A DNA stretch of 17,250 nt, taken from assembly GCA_002336465.1 (NCBI GenBank), contig DDEP01000220.1, forward strand, positions 1 to 17,250, written 5' to 3'. Source of the DNA: Pedobacter sp. UBA1951. Lineage in GTDB: Bacteria > Bacteroidota > Bacteroidia > Sphingobacteriales > Sphingobacteriaceae. This document shows, piece by piece, positions 8,263-15,394 of this stretch; the stretch's first letter is position 1, and the number at the start of each line of letters is the position of its first letter. The translations under genes and the position numbers were made by a program. Below the pieces are notes generated by a model, which saw only the letters and a list, made by a program, of their open reading frames with translations, did not search any database and was not told where the DNA came from.

Positions 8263-8711
8263 GATTTGGCAGCGTCTATATTTTTATAAATTTTTTCAAA
8301 TACATTTTTAACCGTTTGCATCTCTTCTACAGTTAAGCCCGCCGAAACATCATCCAAAGCTTCATTAGCCACTTTCATGATATTTTTCTCAGCTTTTTTG
8401 CCCTTTTCGGTTAAAAAAATCAAATTTAGCCTCCTATCGTGGGCATCGGCTTCTCTTACAATATAACCATCTCGCTCCAGATTATCTAGCAATCTGGTTG
8501 TACTTGGTTTATCACGACCGGTCTCATCGGCTATAACTTGCTGCGAAACCCCGTCGTGTTTCCACAATTGAATAAGTATAGTCCATTGCTCGCGGGTAAG
8601 CGTAACCGCATTATTTTTAAACTTTTGAGCCAGATATCTGTTCACATACATAAACAAACGTCCTGTGAGCAAATTATACTTATCTTCTAAAGAAATTAAA
8701 TTAGTATTCAT
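8259..8711 (-). CDS. MarR-family transcriptional regulator of the efflux operon
   Basis: A 150-residue winged-helix repressor. Helical dimerisation segments flank the DNA-binding part: an N-terminal helix region (residues about 1-35), then LTREQWTILIQLWKHDG, the helix-turn-helix at about 55-83 (VSQQVIADETGRDKPSTTRL ending LERDGYI), and the wing with the family signature D-x-R near Asp89-Arg94 (DAHDRRLNLIFLT). The C-terminal helices (VANEALDDVSAGLTVEEMQT) complete the dimer interface. It is the first gene of the marR-tolC-hlyD-permease unit and so probably controls its own operon, losing DNA binding when an exported compound or other ligand binds. The ligand cannot be deduced. A 20-bp palindrome lies 52 bases upstream of its start, over the -33 part of its likely promoter. 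Confidence 0.94.
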   Translation of the reverse strand: MNTNLISLEDKYNLLTGRLFMYVNRYLAQKFKNNAVTLTREQWTILIQLWKHDGVSQQVIADETGRDKPSTTRLLDNLERDGYIVREADAHDRRLNLIFLTEKGKKAEKNIMKVANEALDDVSAGLTVEEMQTVKNVFEKIYKNIDAAKS

Positions 8712-8734
8712 AACAACAGTTGCATAAACAACTA

Positions 8735-8765
8735 CAAAAGTAAATCAATTTAGTTAGCTAAACAA
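8735..8765 (-). promoter_or_regulatory. Promoter of the marR efflux operon
   Basis: On the minus strand TTG (8765-8763), 20 bases, then tacttttg (8742-8735), an exact TAnnTTTG match. Transcription would start near 8730, leaving a leader of about 20 bases before the ATG at 8711. Element sequence, spacing and distance to the start all fit the Bacteroidota housekeeping promoter. Confidence 0.65.
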
Positions 8766-8783
8766 CTATTTTCTAAAATAGTT
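8764..8783. promoter_or_regulatory. Perfect 20-bp palindrome, probable MarR operator
   Basis: aactattttctaaaatagtt is a perfect inverted repeat: 9-base arms and a 2-base centre (ct). Its edge overlaps the -33 TTG of the marR promoter. Size, symmetry and position are those of a MarR dimer site, and binding here would block RNA polymerase. Weaker repeats next to it (tttag-ttag-ctaaa, 8749-8762; tagtt/aacta, 8751-8755 and 8764-8768) could be further half-sites. Assignment to this MarR is inference. Confidence 0.6.
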
Positions 8784-8887
8784 TTATTATTTTGGTAAAA
8801 TCCACTTATAAATACTCATCTGTACGATTTTATCAATTAAGCACTTAGCTAAAAAGCAAAGGGTTTAAGTCTAAACTTTCAAAGTTT

Positions 8888-8919
8888 TTGTCTTTATTTT
8901 TTGATTTTCATTATATTTG
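8888..8919 (+). promoter_or_regulatory. Promoter of pyrR-pyrB
   Basis: TTG at 8888-8890 (in gtttttg), 21 bases, then tatatttg at 8912-8919, an exact TAnnTTTG match. Transcription would start near 8925, giving a leader of only about 10 bases before the pyrR ATG at 8935. Confidence 0.6.
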
Positions 8920-8934
8920 CCCAATCTTAGTCCA

Positions 8935-9480
8935 ATGCAAAAGCGAACACTTTTAAGCGGTCAGAAACTACAAATCACAATTAAAAGACTTTGTCATCAG
9001 TTAATTGAGAATCACAATAATTTCAATAATTCAGTTTTAATAGGCATACAGCCTCGAGGTGCTTTCTTTGCAGATCGCGTACATCATGAGTTGTCTGCGA
9101 TCCTTAAAAATGACCATATTCAAAAGGGTAATCTAGATATTACTTTTTTCAGGGACGATTTTAGGAGAAAAGATGGATTGGTTACTGCTTCAAGCAGTAC
9201 AATTGACTTTATTATTGAAGGCAAGCAAGTAATTTTAATTGATGATGTGCTATGGACTGGCAGAACCATACGTGCGGCAATGGATGCCCTATTAGCATAT
9301 GGCAGACCTGAACGCGTTGAACTGATGGTTTTAATAGACCGCAGATTTTCAAGACATCTACCAATTGAACCCAATTATGTAGGGTTAAAAGTGGATAGCG
9401 TTGATTCGCAAAAAGTAAAAGTAAGCTGGGAAGAAAACGACGGAGAGGATAAAGTAATCTTATTATCAGAAAAACAATAA
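8935..9480 (+). CDS. pyrR: PyrR: pyr regulator / uracil phosphoribosyltransferase
   Basis: A 181-residue type I phosphoribosyltransferase of the PyrR family, which makes UMP from uracil and PRPP and in many Firmicutes also binds pyr mRNA to cause attenuation. The PRPP-binding loop is at residues 99-113 (VILIDDVLWTGRTIR), with the acidic pair Asp103-Asp104 and the GRT that holds the phosphate. IGIQPRGAFFADR corresponds to the family's 'IGIRTRG' segment, and DITFFRDDFRRK and LMVLIDRRFSRHLPI also match PyrR. The start is the ATG at 8935 (MQKRTLLSGQ, like the usual PyrR N terminus). An in-frame TTG six codons upstream lies inside the promoter element and is unlikely. The gene is 2 bases upstream of pyrB, clearly the same operon. 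Whether it regulates RNA here is open, since no PyrR-type binding loop or attenuator is seen in the leader. Confidence 0.92.
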   Translation: MQKRTLLSGQKLQITIKRLCHQLIENHNNFNNSVLIGIQPRGAFFADRVHHELSAILKNDHIQKGNLDITFFRDDFRRKDGLVTASSSTIDFIIEGKQVILIDDVLWTGRTIRAAMDALLAYGRPERVELMVLIDRRFSRHLPIEPNYVGLKVDSVDSQKVKVSWEENDGEDKVILLSEKQ

Positions 9481-9482
9481 AA

Positions 9483-10418
9483 ATGGGAGCAGAAAAATTA
9501 TCAAGCAGACATCTTTTGGGCATTAAAGATATTAACCGAAATGATATTGAATTGATTTTAGAAACTGCCGCCAATTTTAAAGAAGTCATCAACAGGCCAA
9601 TCAAAAAAGTTCCTTCTTTAAGAGATATTACCATTGCCAATATCTTCTTTGAAAATTCTACACGTACAAAGCTATCTTTTGAACTGGCAGAAAAACGTTT
9701 ATCGGCCGATGTAATCAACTTTGCTGCTTCATCTTCATCGGTAAGTAAAGGCGAAACGCTGATAGATACCGTGAACAATATTTTGGCCATGAAGGTAGAT
9801 ATGGTGGTAATGCGCCATCCATATGCCGGAGCCGGACAGTTTTTAAGCAAGCATATAAACGCACAGATCGTAAACGCCGGAGATGGGGCTCATGAGCATC
9901 CTACCCAAGCACTTTTAGATGCTTTTTCCATACAGCAGAAACTGGGCGATGTAGCTGGTAAAAAAGTGGTAATCGTTGGCGACATTCTTCACTCACGTGT
10001 GGCCCTTTCAAATATTCTTTGTTTACGTAAGCTAGGCGCCGAAGTGATGGTTTGCGGCCCTACTACCCTTATACCAAAACATATTGCTTCATTGGGTGTA
10101 AAAGTAGAACACAACCTGATCAAAGCGCTGAACTGGTGCGATGTAGCAAATATGCTGCGCATTCAGTTAGAACGTATGGATATTAAATATTTTCCTACAA
10201 GCAGAGAATATTCGATGATGTACGGACTGAATAAACAAATCTTAGACAACTTAGATAAAGAAATCATCGTTATGCATCCAGGCCCTATCAATAGAGGTGT
10301 AGAGATTACCAGTGATGTGGCAGATAGCAAGCAGTCTATTATATTAGAGCAAGTAGAGAACGGTGTAGCCGTACGTATGGCCGTACTTTATTTACTGGCA
10401 AGTCAAAACGATATGTAG
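9483..10418 (+). CDS. pyrB: Aspartate carbamoyltransferase catalytic subunit
   Basis: Catalyses carbamoyl phosphate + L-aspartate to N-carbamoyl-L-aspartate, the second step of UMP synthesis, in the cytoplasm. The 311-residue length is typical of the catalytic chain. The carbamoyl-phosphate site Ser59-Thr60-Arg61-Thr62 is in FFENSTRTKLSFE. The mobile loop has SVSKGETL with Lys89, RHPYAGA starts at 111, and HEHPTQALLD (about 137-146) carries the family's His-Pro-Thr-Gln. The C-terminal domain has VVIVGDILHSRVALSN and VMHPGPINRGVEI. No pyrI regulatory subunit gene follows, so the enzyme is probably not of the E. coli holoenzyme type, though pyrI could be elsewhere. Its ATG follows the pyrR stop by 2 bases, and a hairpin lies just after its stop. 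Confidence 0.97.
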   Translation: MGAEKLSSRHLLGIKDINRNDIELILETAANFKEVINRPIKKVPSLRDITIANIFFENSTRTKLSFELAEKRLSADVINFAASSSSVSKGETLIDTVNNILAMKVDMVVMRHPYAGAGQFLSKHINAQIVNAGDGAHEHPTQALLDAFSIQQKLGDVAGKKVVIVGDILHSRVALSNILCLRKLGAEVMVCGPTTLIPKHIASLGVKVEHNLIKALNWCDVANMLRIQLERMDIKYFPTSREYSMMYGLNKQILDNLDKEIIVMHPGPINRGVEITSDVADSKQSIILEQVENGVAVRMAVLYLLASQNDM

Positions 10419-10436
10419 CCCTTTAGCGGCTCTCTT

Positions 10437-10473
10437 CCTGAGTAGCTTATAAATAATTCTATTCAGGTATTTT
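10437..10473 (+). terminator. Probable intrinsic terminator after pyrB
   Basis: Arms cctgagtag (10437-10445) and ctattcagg (10459-10467) pair over 9 bp with one G-U, around a 13-base A+T loop, followed by tatttt. It lies 19 bases after the pyrB stop. The T run is short and broken by one A, so it may be moderate in strength. Confidence 0.55.
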
Positions 10474-10562
10474 CCCACAAAATACGGGTTTGAAATTTTC
10501 ACCAATACCAATCTTTAAAACATTTCGTTATTTGTGTTATTAACAGATGTTAATTTCTATTG

Positions 10563-10591
10563 TTGATATCTAATAACATAAGTTATATTTT
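10563..10591 (+). promoter_or_regulatory. Candidate promoter of the TPR/barrel/SPOR/ExbB cluster
   Basis: TTG at 10563-10565, 18 bases, then tatatttt at 10584-10591, which differs from TAnnTTTG only in the last base. Transcription would start near 10597, about 20 bases before the ATG at 10616. The imperfect -7 element and A+T-rich surroundings limit confidence. Confidence 0.4.
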
Positions 10592-10615
10592 AGTAGCAAC
10601 CATATTTAACACCAA

Positions 10616-13600
10616 ATGCAAAAAAAGTATCTATTAGTTCCCATTTTTATTGCTTCAGGACTGGGTTTGGCTCAGGCACAAACCAGTGAGATAACCCGGT
10701 TAAACAAAAACTACCTTACAGGTTTGGAGTTGTTGCAAAACGAAAAATATGTAGCAGCGGCACAACAGTTTAAACTGGTTGAACAAGCAAGAGATAAAGC
10801 CAGTACGCAGATACAAAGCAATGCAGAGCTATCCATCATCAAAGAAAATGCAAAATTCTATAACGCCATTTGCGCTATTGAACTCGGAAACGATGATGCC
10901 GAAGCTTTGATACAGGAGTTTATACGTGAATACCCTTTAAACCCAAATACCAAATTAGCCTATTTCCACATCGGTAAATCTTATTTCAATAAGAACGATT
11001 ACAAAAGTGCTTTATCATGGTTTGAAAAAGCCGATCCCACTTCTCTTTCGCAAAAGCAGAGATTAGAATACCAATTTAAGCAGGCCTATTCTTATTTTGA
11101 ATTACAAGATTTTGAAAAAGCAGAACCTTTATTTGAAGAAGTAAAAAAACAAGAATCGCCTTTCCAAGAAAGCGCCACTTATTATTTTGCTTACATTAAC
11201 TATTTAAACAAGGAATATAAAACTGCCCTTGCCAACTTTGAAAAACTGAAAGGCTCTCCTACTTATGAAGCCAGTTATCCGTATTACATCACTTCTATGT
11301 ATTACTTAGATGAACGTTATGATGATGTAATCGATTACGCTATTCCGGTAATGCAAAAGACCAAACAAAAATACGAGCCCGAGATGTTGAGTTTGGTTGC
11401 GGCTTCTTACTTTGCCAAATCAGAATTTAAAAATTCAGAAAAATACTTTGCCCTATTCTTTGAAAAAGATAAAAGTGAACAAAAGCAAAACTTGTTTATT
11501 TATCAATATGGCTATGCCTTAGTTCAAAACGGAAAATATAAAGATGCAGTAAATGTGCTCGAAAAATTAAATGGCGAAGATGTTTATCTGCAGAGCGGAA
11601 TGTACACTCTTGCCAATGCCGCATTAAAATTAAATGATAAACAAAAGGCAAGAAGCGCATTTTATAGAGCATCACGCTTAGATTTTGACAAGAAATTACA
11701 GGAAGATGCATGGCTAAATTATGCCAAATTAAGTTATGAACTGGAGTTTAACCAACAAGCCCTAGAATACACGCAAAACTTTTTAAAGCAGTTTCCTAAT
11801 TCACAGAAAACAAACGAAGCCAAAACACTTTTGGGCGAAATCTTACTAACTTCTAAAAATTACCAAGCAGCCATTGATATTTTAGAACCTATACAGAACA
11901 AAACCAAACAGGCTAAAGAGGCTTACCAGAAAGTAACTTATTTCAGAGGTTTGGAGTTCTATAATGAAAGAGCTTTCCCTAATGCGCTTTCTATGTTCTT
12001 ACGCTCCAATAATTTTGCTGAAGACAAAGAAATACATGCCCTAAGTACTTATTGGATGGGCGAAAGCATGTACGAGTTACGCAAATACGGCGAAGCGGTA
12101 AAGGCCTTTGAAACCTTCCTGAGCATGGAAGAAGCACCTAAAACAGAAGTTTACAATTTTGCCAATTATGCTTTAGGTTATGCAGCATTTGAAGATGAAA
12201 AGTACGCTAAAGCAGCAACTTATTTCGAACGTTTCTTAAACGGTAAAGATAAAGACAGCAAAACCGTTACCGATGCCATTACCCGTCTAGCTGATTCATA
12301 CTTCGTAAACAAAAACTATGGTGATGCATTGAACTATTACAACAAAATCATTAACGGTAAGCTTACAGGCGATGATTATGCCTTATTTCAACGAGGCATG
12401 ATACAGGGTTTACAAAAACAAGACGATGCGAAAATTGCTACGATGCAAAGTTTGTTGTCTAAATTCCCTGCATCTAACTATGCTGATGATGCCGGATTTG
12501 AGATGGCTTATACCTACTTCAACAAAGGCGAGTCTGAAAAATCTAAGACAGACTTGGTTGCTTTAGTAAGTAAATATCCGCGCAGCAGTTATGTTCCGAA
12601 AGCTTTGGTTACAATTGGCTTGGTACAGTACAATCAGGATCAAGACGATATGGCCTTAGAATCTTTCAAAAAAGTAATCAGAGATTACCCAAGTTTACCC
12701 GAAGCCAAACAGGCATTAGAAGCCATCAAAAATATCTACGTAGATCGTGGTGATGCCAATGGATTTATAGCTTATGCCTCAACCACCCCATTGGGCAACT
12801 ATTCGCAAAGCGAGCAAGACAATATCTTATTCCAAGCAGCTAATAGTATTTATCTTAAAGGCGATGCCAAAGGTGCTTATGAAGCAATTAATGCCTATCT
12901 GGAAAAATTCCCTAAAGCCATTCATTTGAAACAGGCCAAATTTATCCGTGCAGAATCATTAGTTAAATTAGGCCGTTCTACCGAAGCTATTGCAGATTAC
13001 GATTTCATTTTAAACGACTGGACTAGCGATTACACAGAACGTTCGTTAATAAGTGTTTCAAAAGTTTTAATGGAGGAGAAAAAATACAATGAAGCCATTG
13101 TTTATTTAAAACGCCTTGAAACCACTGCAGATTATAAAGCAAACTACACTTACGCCATAAACAATCTGATCAAAGCATACACCGCTTTGAGTATGCCTGA
13201 TGATATGTTAAATTATGCAGACCTGATTAAAAACTCTGATAAATCATCTGAAGAAGAGAAAAATTCAGCGGATCTTTATGCAGGTAAGGCACTTTTGTTG
13301 AAAGCAGATACCACTGCGGCTATTAAATCATTTAACAATGTAGTTGCCCATACAAAAACACTGGCTGCTGCCGAGGCAAAATATAACATCGCTGCTTTAC
13401 AATATACCAAAGGCGATTATAAAACATCTCAGAAAACATGTTTTGATTTGATCAACAACATGCCTTCTTACGATTACTGGGTAGCGAAAGCCTTTATCTT
13501 ATTGGCAGATAATTATTTAGCATTAGGCGATAAATTACAGGCAAAAAGTACATTGATGAGTATTATCGATGGCTATGAGGGCAAAGATGATATTGTACCT

Positions 13601-13633
13601 ACGGCAAAAGAAAAACTGGCTAAAATCAAATAA
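10616..13633 (+). CDS. Large periplasmic tetratricopeptide-repeat (TPR) protein
   Basis: A 1005-residue exported TPR protein. The signal peptide is MQKKYLLVPIFIASGLGLAQ, likely cut at AQA/Q. No lipobox and no membrane helix follow, so it should be soluble in the periplasm or held at a membrane by partners. Almost the whole mature protein consists of TPR-type helix pairs, for example KLAYFHIGKSYFNKNDYKSA (about 116-135), ALGYAAFEDEKYAKAATYFE, and near the C terminus KYNIAALQYTKGDYKTSQKT. The pattern 'A-Y-x-x-G-x-x-Y...A-x-x-x-F' repeats every 34-40 residues, as in YbgF/CpoB and BamD-type scaffolds. No catalytic domain is visible. It is the first gene of the cluster, 15 bases upstream of the barrel gene, so the two are probably co-translated partners. 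The role is probably scaffolding between inner-membrane, wall and outer-membrane parts; that is inference from context. Confidence 0.88.
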   Translation: MQKKYLLVPIFIASGLGLAQAQTSEITRLNKNYLTGLELLQNEKYVAAAQQFKLVEQARDKASTQIQSNAELSIIKENAKFYNAICAIELGNDDAEALIQEFIREYPLNPNTKLAYFHIGKSYFNKNDYKSALSWFEKADPTSLSQKQRLEYQFKQAYSYFELQDFEKAEPLFEEVKKQESPFQESATYYFAYINYLNKEYKTALANFEKLKGSPTYEASYPYYITSMYYLDERYDDVIDYAIPVMQKTKQKYEPEMLSLVAASYFAKSEFKNSEKYFALFFEKDKSEQKQNLFIYQYGYALVQNGKYKDAVNVLEKLNGEDVYLQSGMYTLANAALKLNDKQKARSAFYRASRLDFDKKLQEDAWLNYAKLSYELEFNQQALEYTQNFLKQFPNSQKTNEAKTLLGEILLTSKNYQAAIDILEPIQNKTKQAKEAYQKVTYFRGLEFYNERAFPNALSMFLRSNNFAEDKEIHALSTYWMGESMYELRKYGEAVKAFETFLSMEEAPKTEVYNFANYALGYAAFEDEKYAKAATYFERFLNGKDKDSKTVTDAITRLADSYFVNKNYGDALNYYNKIINGKLTGDDYALFQRGMIQGLQKQDDAKIATMQSLLSKFPASNYADDAGFEMAYTYFNKGESEKSKTDLVALVSKYPRSSYVPKALVTIGLVQYNQDQDDMALESFKKVIRDYPSLPEAKQALEAIKNIYVDRGDANGFIAYASTTPLGNYSQSEQDNILFQAANSIYLKGDAKGAYEAINAYLEKFPKAIHLKQAKFIRAESLVKLGRSTEAIADYDFILNDWTSDYTERSLISVSKVLMEEKKYNEAIVYLKRLETTADYKANYTYAINNLIKAYTALSMPDDMLNYADLIKNSDKSSEEEKNSADLYAGKALLLKADTTAAIKSFNNVVAHTKTLAAAEAKYNIAALQYTKGDYKTSQKTCFDLINNMPSYDYWVAKAFILLADNYLALGDKLQAKSTLMSIIDGYEGKDDIVPTAKEKLAKIK

Positions 13634-13648
13634 TCAACACACAGAGAA

Positions 13649-15361
13649 ATGACTTTAAACAAGAATATATACCTGGCGCTGTCTTTTGTTTTATGCGCAA
13701 CATACTATGCCAAAGCACAAGATGTTAAACCTCCTGAAAAGACTGAGAAAAACATTAGTGAAGAAATCGAAATCATTAGACCATATAAACCGATTTTAGC
13801 CGAAGCGGTAAAATTGCGTCGCAGTCCTGATTTAGAGAATGTAAGAACTTACAAAGCAAAATATAACTACTTATTATTAGATAAGAAACTTGAGTTAAAT
13901 ACCGACATTAAGAAATTACAAGCTCAACAACTTGCTGATGCCAAAATAGAAGAACCTACCAACAATTACGTAAAAGGAGGCGTGGGTAGCTTAACAACTT
14001 TCTTGGGCGAGGCTTATGTAGCCATGGGCAAAGATCCTGCATTACAAGCCGGCGCTTTTTTTAGGCATTTTAGCCAACAAGGAAGCCTAAATAAGCAAAA
14101 TGAAAGTAGCCAGCAGCTTAGTGCCTTTGGTCGCAGTATTGGTGAAAAAACCACATTAAGCGGTCGTGCCAACTACCAACGACATGGAGTCTATTTCTAT
14201 GGTATAGATGATAATAAACCTACGCTAAATCCCGATCCCCAAAAACAGGCTTTTAGTTTCCTTGAACTAGAAGGTGAAGCAATCAATAAGTTTACACCCG
14301 ATGAAAATGCTTTAAGCTATGCGGCCAAGGTAAATGCTTATTTCTGGAACGATAAATTTAGTGCAAAAGAAAAACAGCTAACCTTAACAGGTTACTTAAA
14401 TAAACGTATAAAAGGTTTTAATTTAGGCTTAGCTGCCGCTGCAGAATTTGGCAACTCAAAAGATGTTCAGACAGATATTTCTAACAATTTATTGCGTGTA
14501 AACCCATATATCAAGTTACAGGCTGGAGGAGTTAAAATTGTTGCTGGAGCAAACATTGTTCAAGAGTTTGGTTTTTCTTCAAGCTTAAGATTCTTCCCTG
14601 CAGTTACTGCAGATTTCACGTTAATTCCTGATTTCTTGCAAGTTTTTGGAGAACTTAAAGGCGATGTTAACCGCAATACCTTAAAAAACCTTACCGATGA
14701 AAACCCTTTCCTTAACAGCAATATCTTATTAAAAAACAGCATAGAAAAAATAAGCTTTAGCGCAGGCATCAAAGGTACAGGTGGTCCGGGATTTGGTTAT
14801 AAAGCTCGTTTCTATAGTAAAGAGATAGACAACTTGCCAATGTTTGTAAACAACTTTACCGATTTTAACAAATTTGATGTAATCTATGATTTTGATCAGA
14901 TTAAATTATTAGGATTAGAGGGCGAATTATCTGTACAAGTAAGCGACAACCTAAAATGGACAGGCAAATTAAACATAGAAGATTATAAGGCAGGTAAAGA
15001 GCATAATGTATATTACAAACCACAATTGAGATTAAGTTCTAATCTTTTATTTGCTTTTGATAAAAAGCTGAGCTTCGATGCAGGCGTTTACTTGCAGGAT
15101 GAGAGCAAAGCCAAAATATTTACAGCCAATCCGTTAAATCCAGATGGCTCTTACCCTGCCCTACCAGACGATACCAAAGAGCAAATGGTAAATATTAAAG
15201 GTTTTGTAGATTTGGGCGTAGGCGCTACCTATAAGTTTAACAGTAAATTTTCGGCCTTTGCTAAAGCAAATAATATTTTAAACAGCAATTACAGTAAATA
15301 TTTATACTATCGTGTAAATGGTTTTAATATCTTTGGAGGTTTAACCTATTCTTTTAACTAG
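13649..15361 (+). CDS. Outer-membrane beta-barrel protein with conserved-looking N-terminal motif
   Basis: A 570-residue exported protein with signal peptide MTLNKNIYLALSFVLCATYY, likely cut at AKA/Q. A periplasmic stretch of about 80 residues follows, with a notable motif at 42-60, IIRPYKPILAEAVKLRRSP, and a second charged segment, LLLDKKLELNTDIKKLQAQQ (75-94). From about residue 108 the sequence alternates polar and hydrophobic residues with many Gly, Phe, Tyr and Asn in barrel-like strands, for example LQAGAFFRHFSQQGSL, TLSGRANYQRHGVYFYGI and YKPQLRLSSNLLFAFDKKLS. It ends in FNIFGGLTYSFN, an outer-membrane barrel end. It resembles the C-terminal part of TonB-dependent receptors, but I see no plug domain or TonB box, so a receptor role is not supported. 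It sits between the TPR gene and the HU/SPOR gene with short gaps (15 and 33 bases). Confidence 0.82.
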   Translation: MTLNKNIYLALSFVLCATYYAKAQDVKPPEKTEKNISEEIEIIRPYKPILAEAVKLRRSPDLENVRTYKAKYNYLLLDKKLELNTDIKKLQAQQLADAKIEEPTNNYVKGGVGSLTTFLGEAYVAMGKDPALQAGAFFRHFSQQGSLNKQNESSQQLSAFGRSIGEKTTLSGRANYQRHGVYFYGIDDNKPTLNPDPQKQAFSFLELEGEAINKFTPDENALSYAAKVNAYFWNDKFSAKEKQLTLTGYLNKRIKGFNLGLAAAAEFGNSKDVQTDISNNLLRVNPYIKLQAGGVKIVAGANIVQEFGFSSSLRFFPAVTADFTLIPDFLQVFGELKGDVNRNTLKNLTDENPFLNSNILLKNSIEKISFSAGIKGTGGPGFGYKARFYSKEIDNLPMFVNNFTDFNKFDVIYDFDQIKLLGLEGELSVQVSDNLKWTGKLNIEDYKAGKEHNVYYKPQLRLSSNLLFAFDKKLSFDAGVYLQDESKAKIFTANPLNPDGSYPALPDDTKEQMVNIKGFVDLGVGATYKFNSKFSAFAKANNILNSNYSKYLYYRVNGFNIFGGLTYSFN

Positions 15362-15394
15362 GAAAAAATCTAAGGCAAAATAAAATTTACCAGA

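Noticed and set aside
8764..8790. The marR-upstream palindrome as an intrinsic terminator
   Set aside because: The arms are almost only A and T with one G-C pair, no gene ends in front of it on either strand, and it overlaps a good promoter. An operator explains it better.
9212..9850. A 212-codon open frame on the minus strand across pyrR and pyrB
   Set aside because: It lies fully opposite two certain genes, has no recognisable domain, and the protein looks like antisense translation rich in Leu and Ser.
10417..10431. A small hairpin (agcc/ggct) at the pyrB stop codon
   Set aside because: Only 4 bp and no T run follows; the longer hairpin at 10437-10467 is the better terminator candidate.
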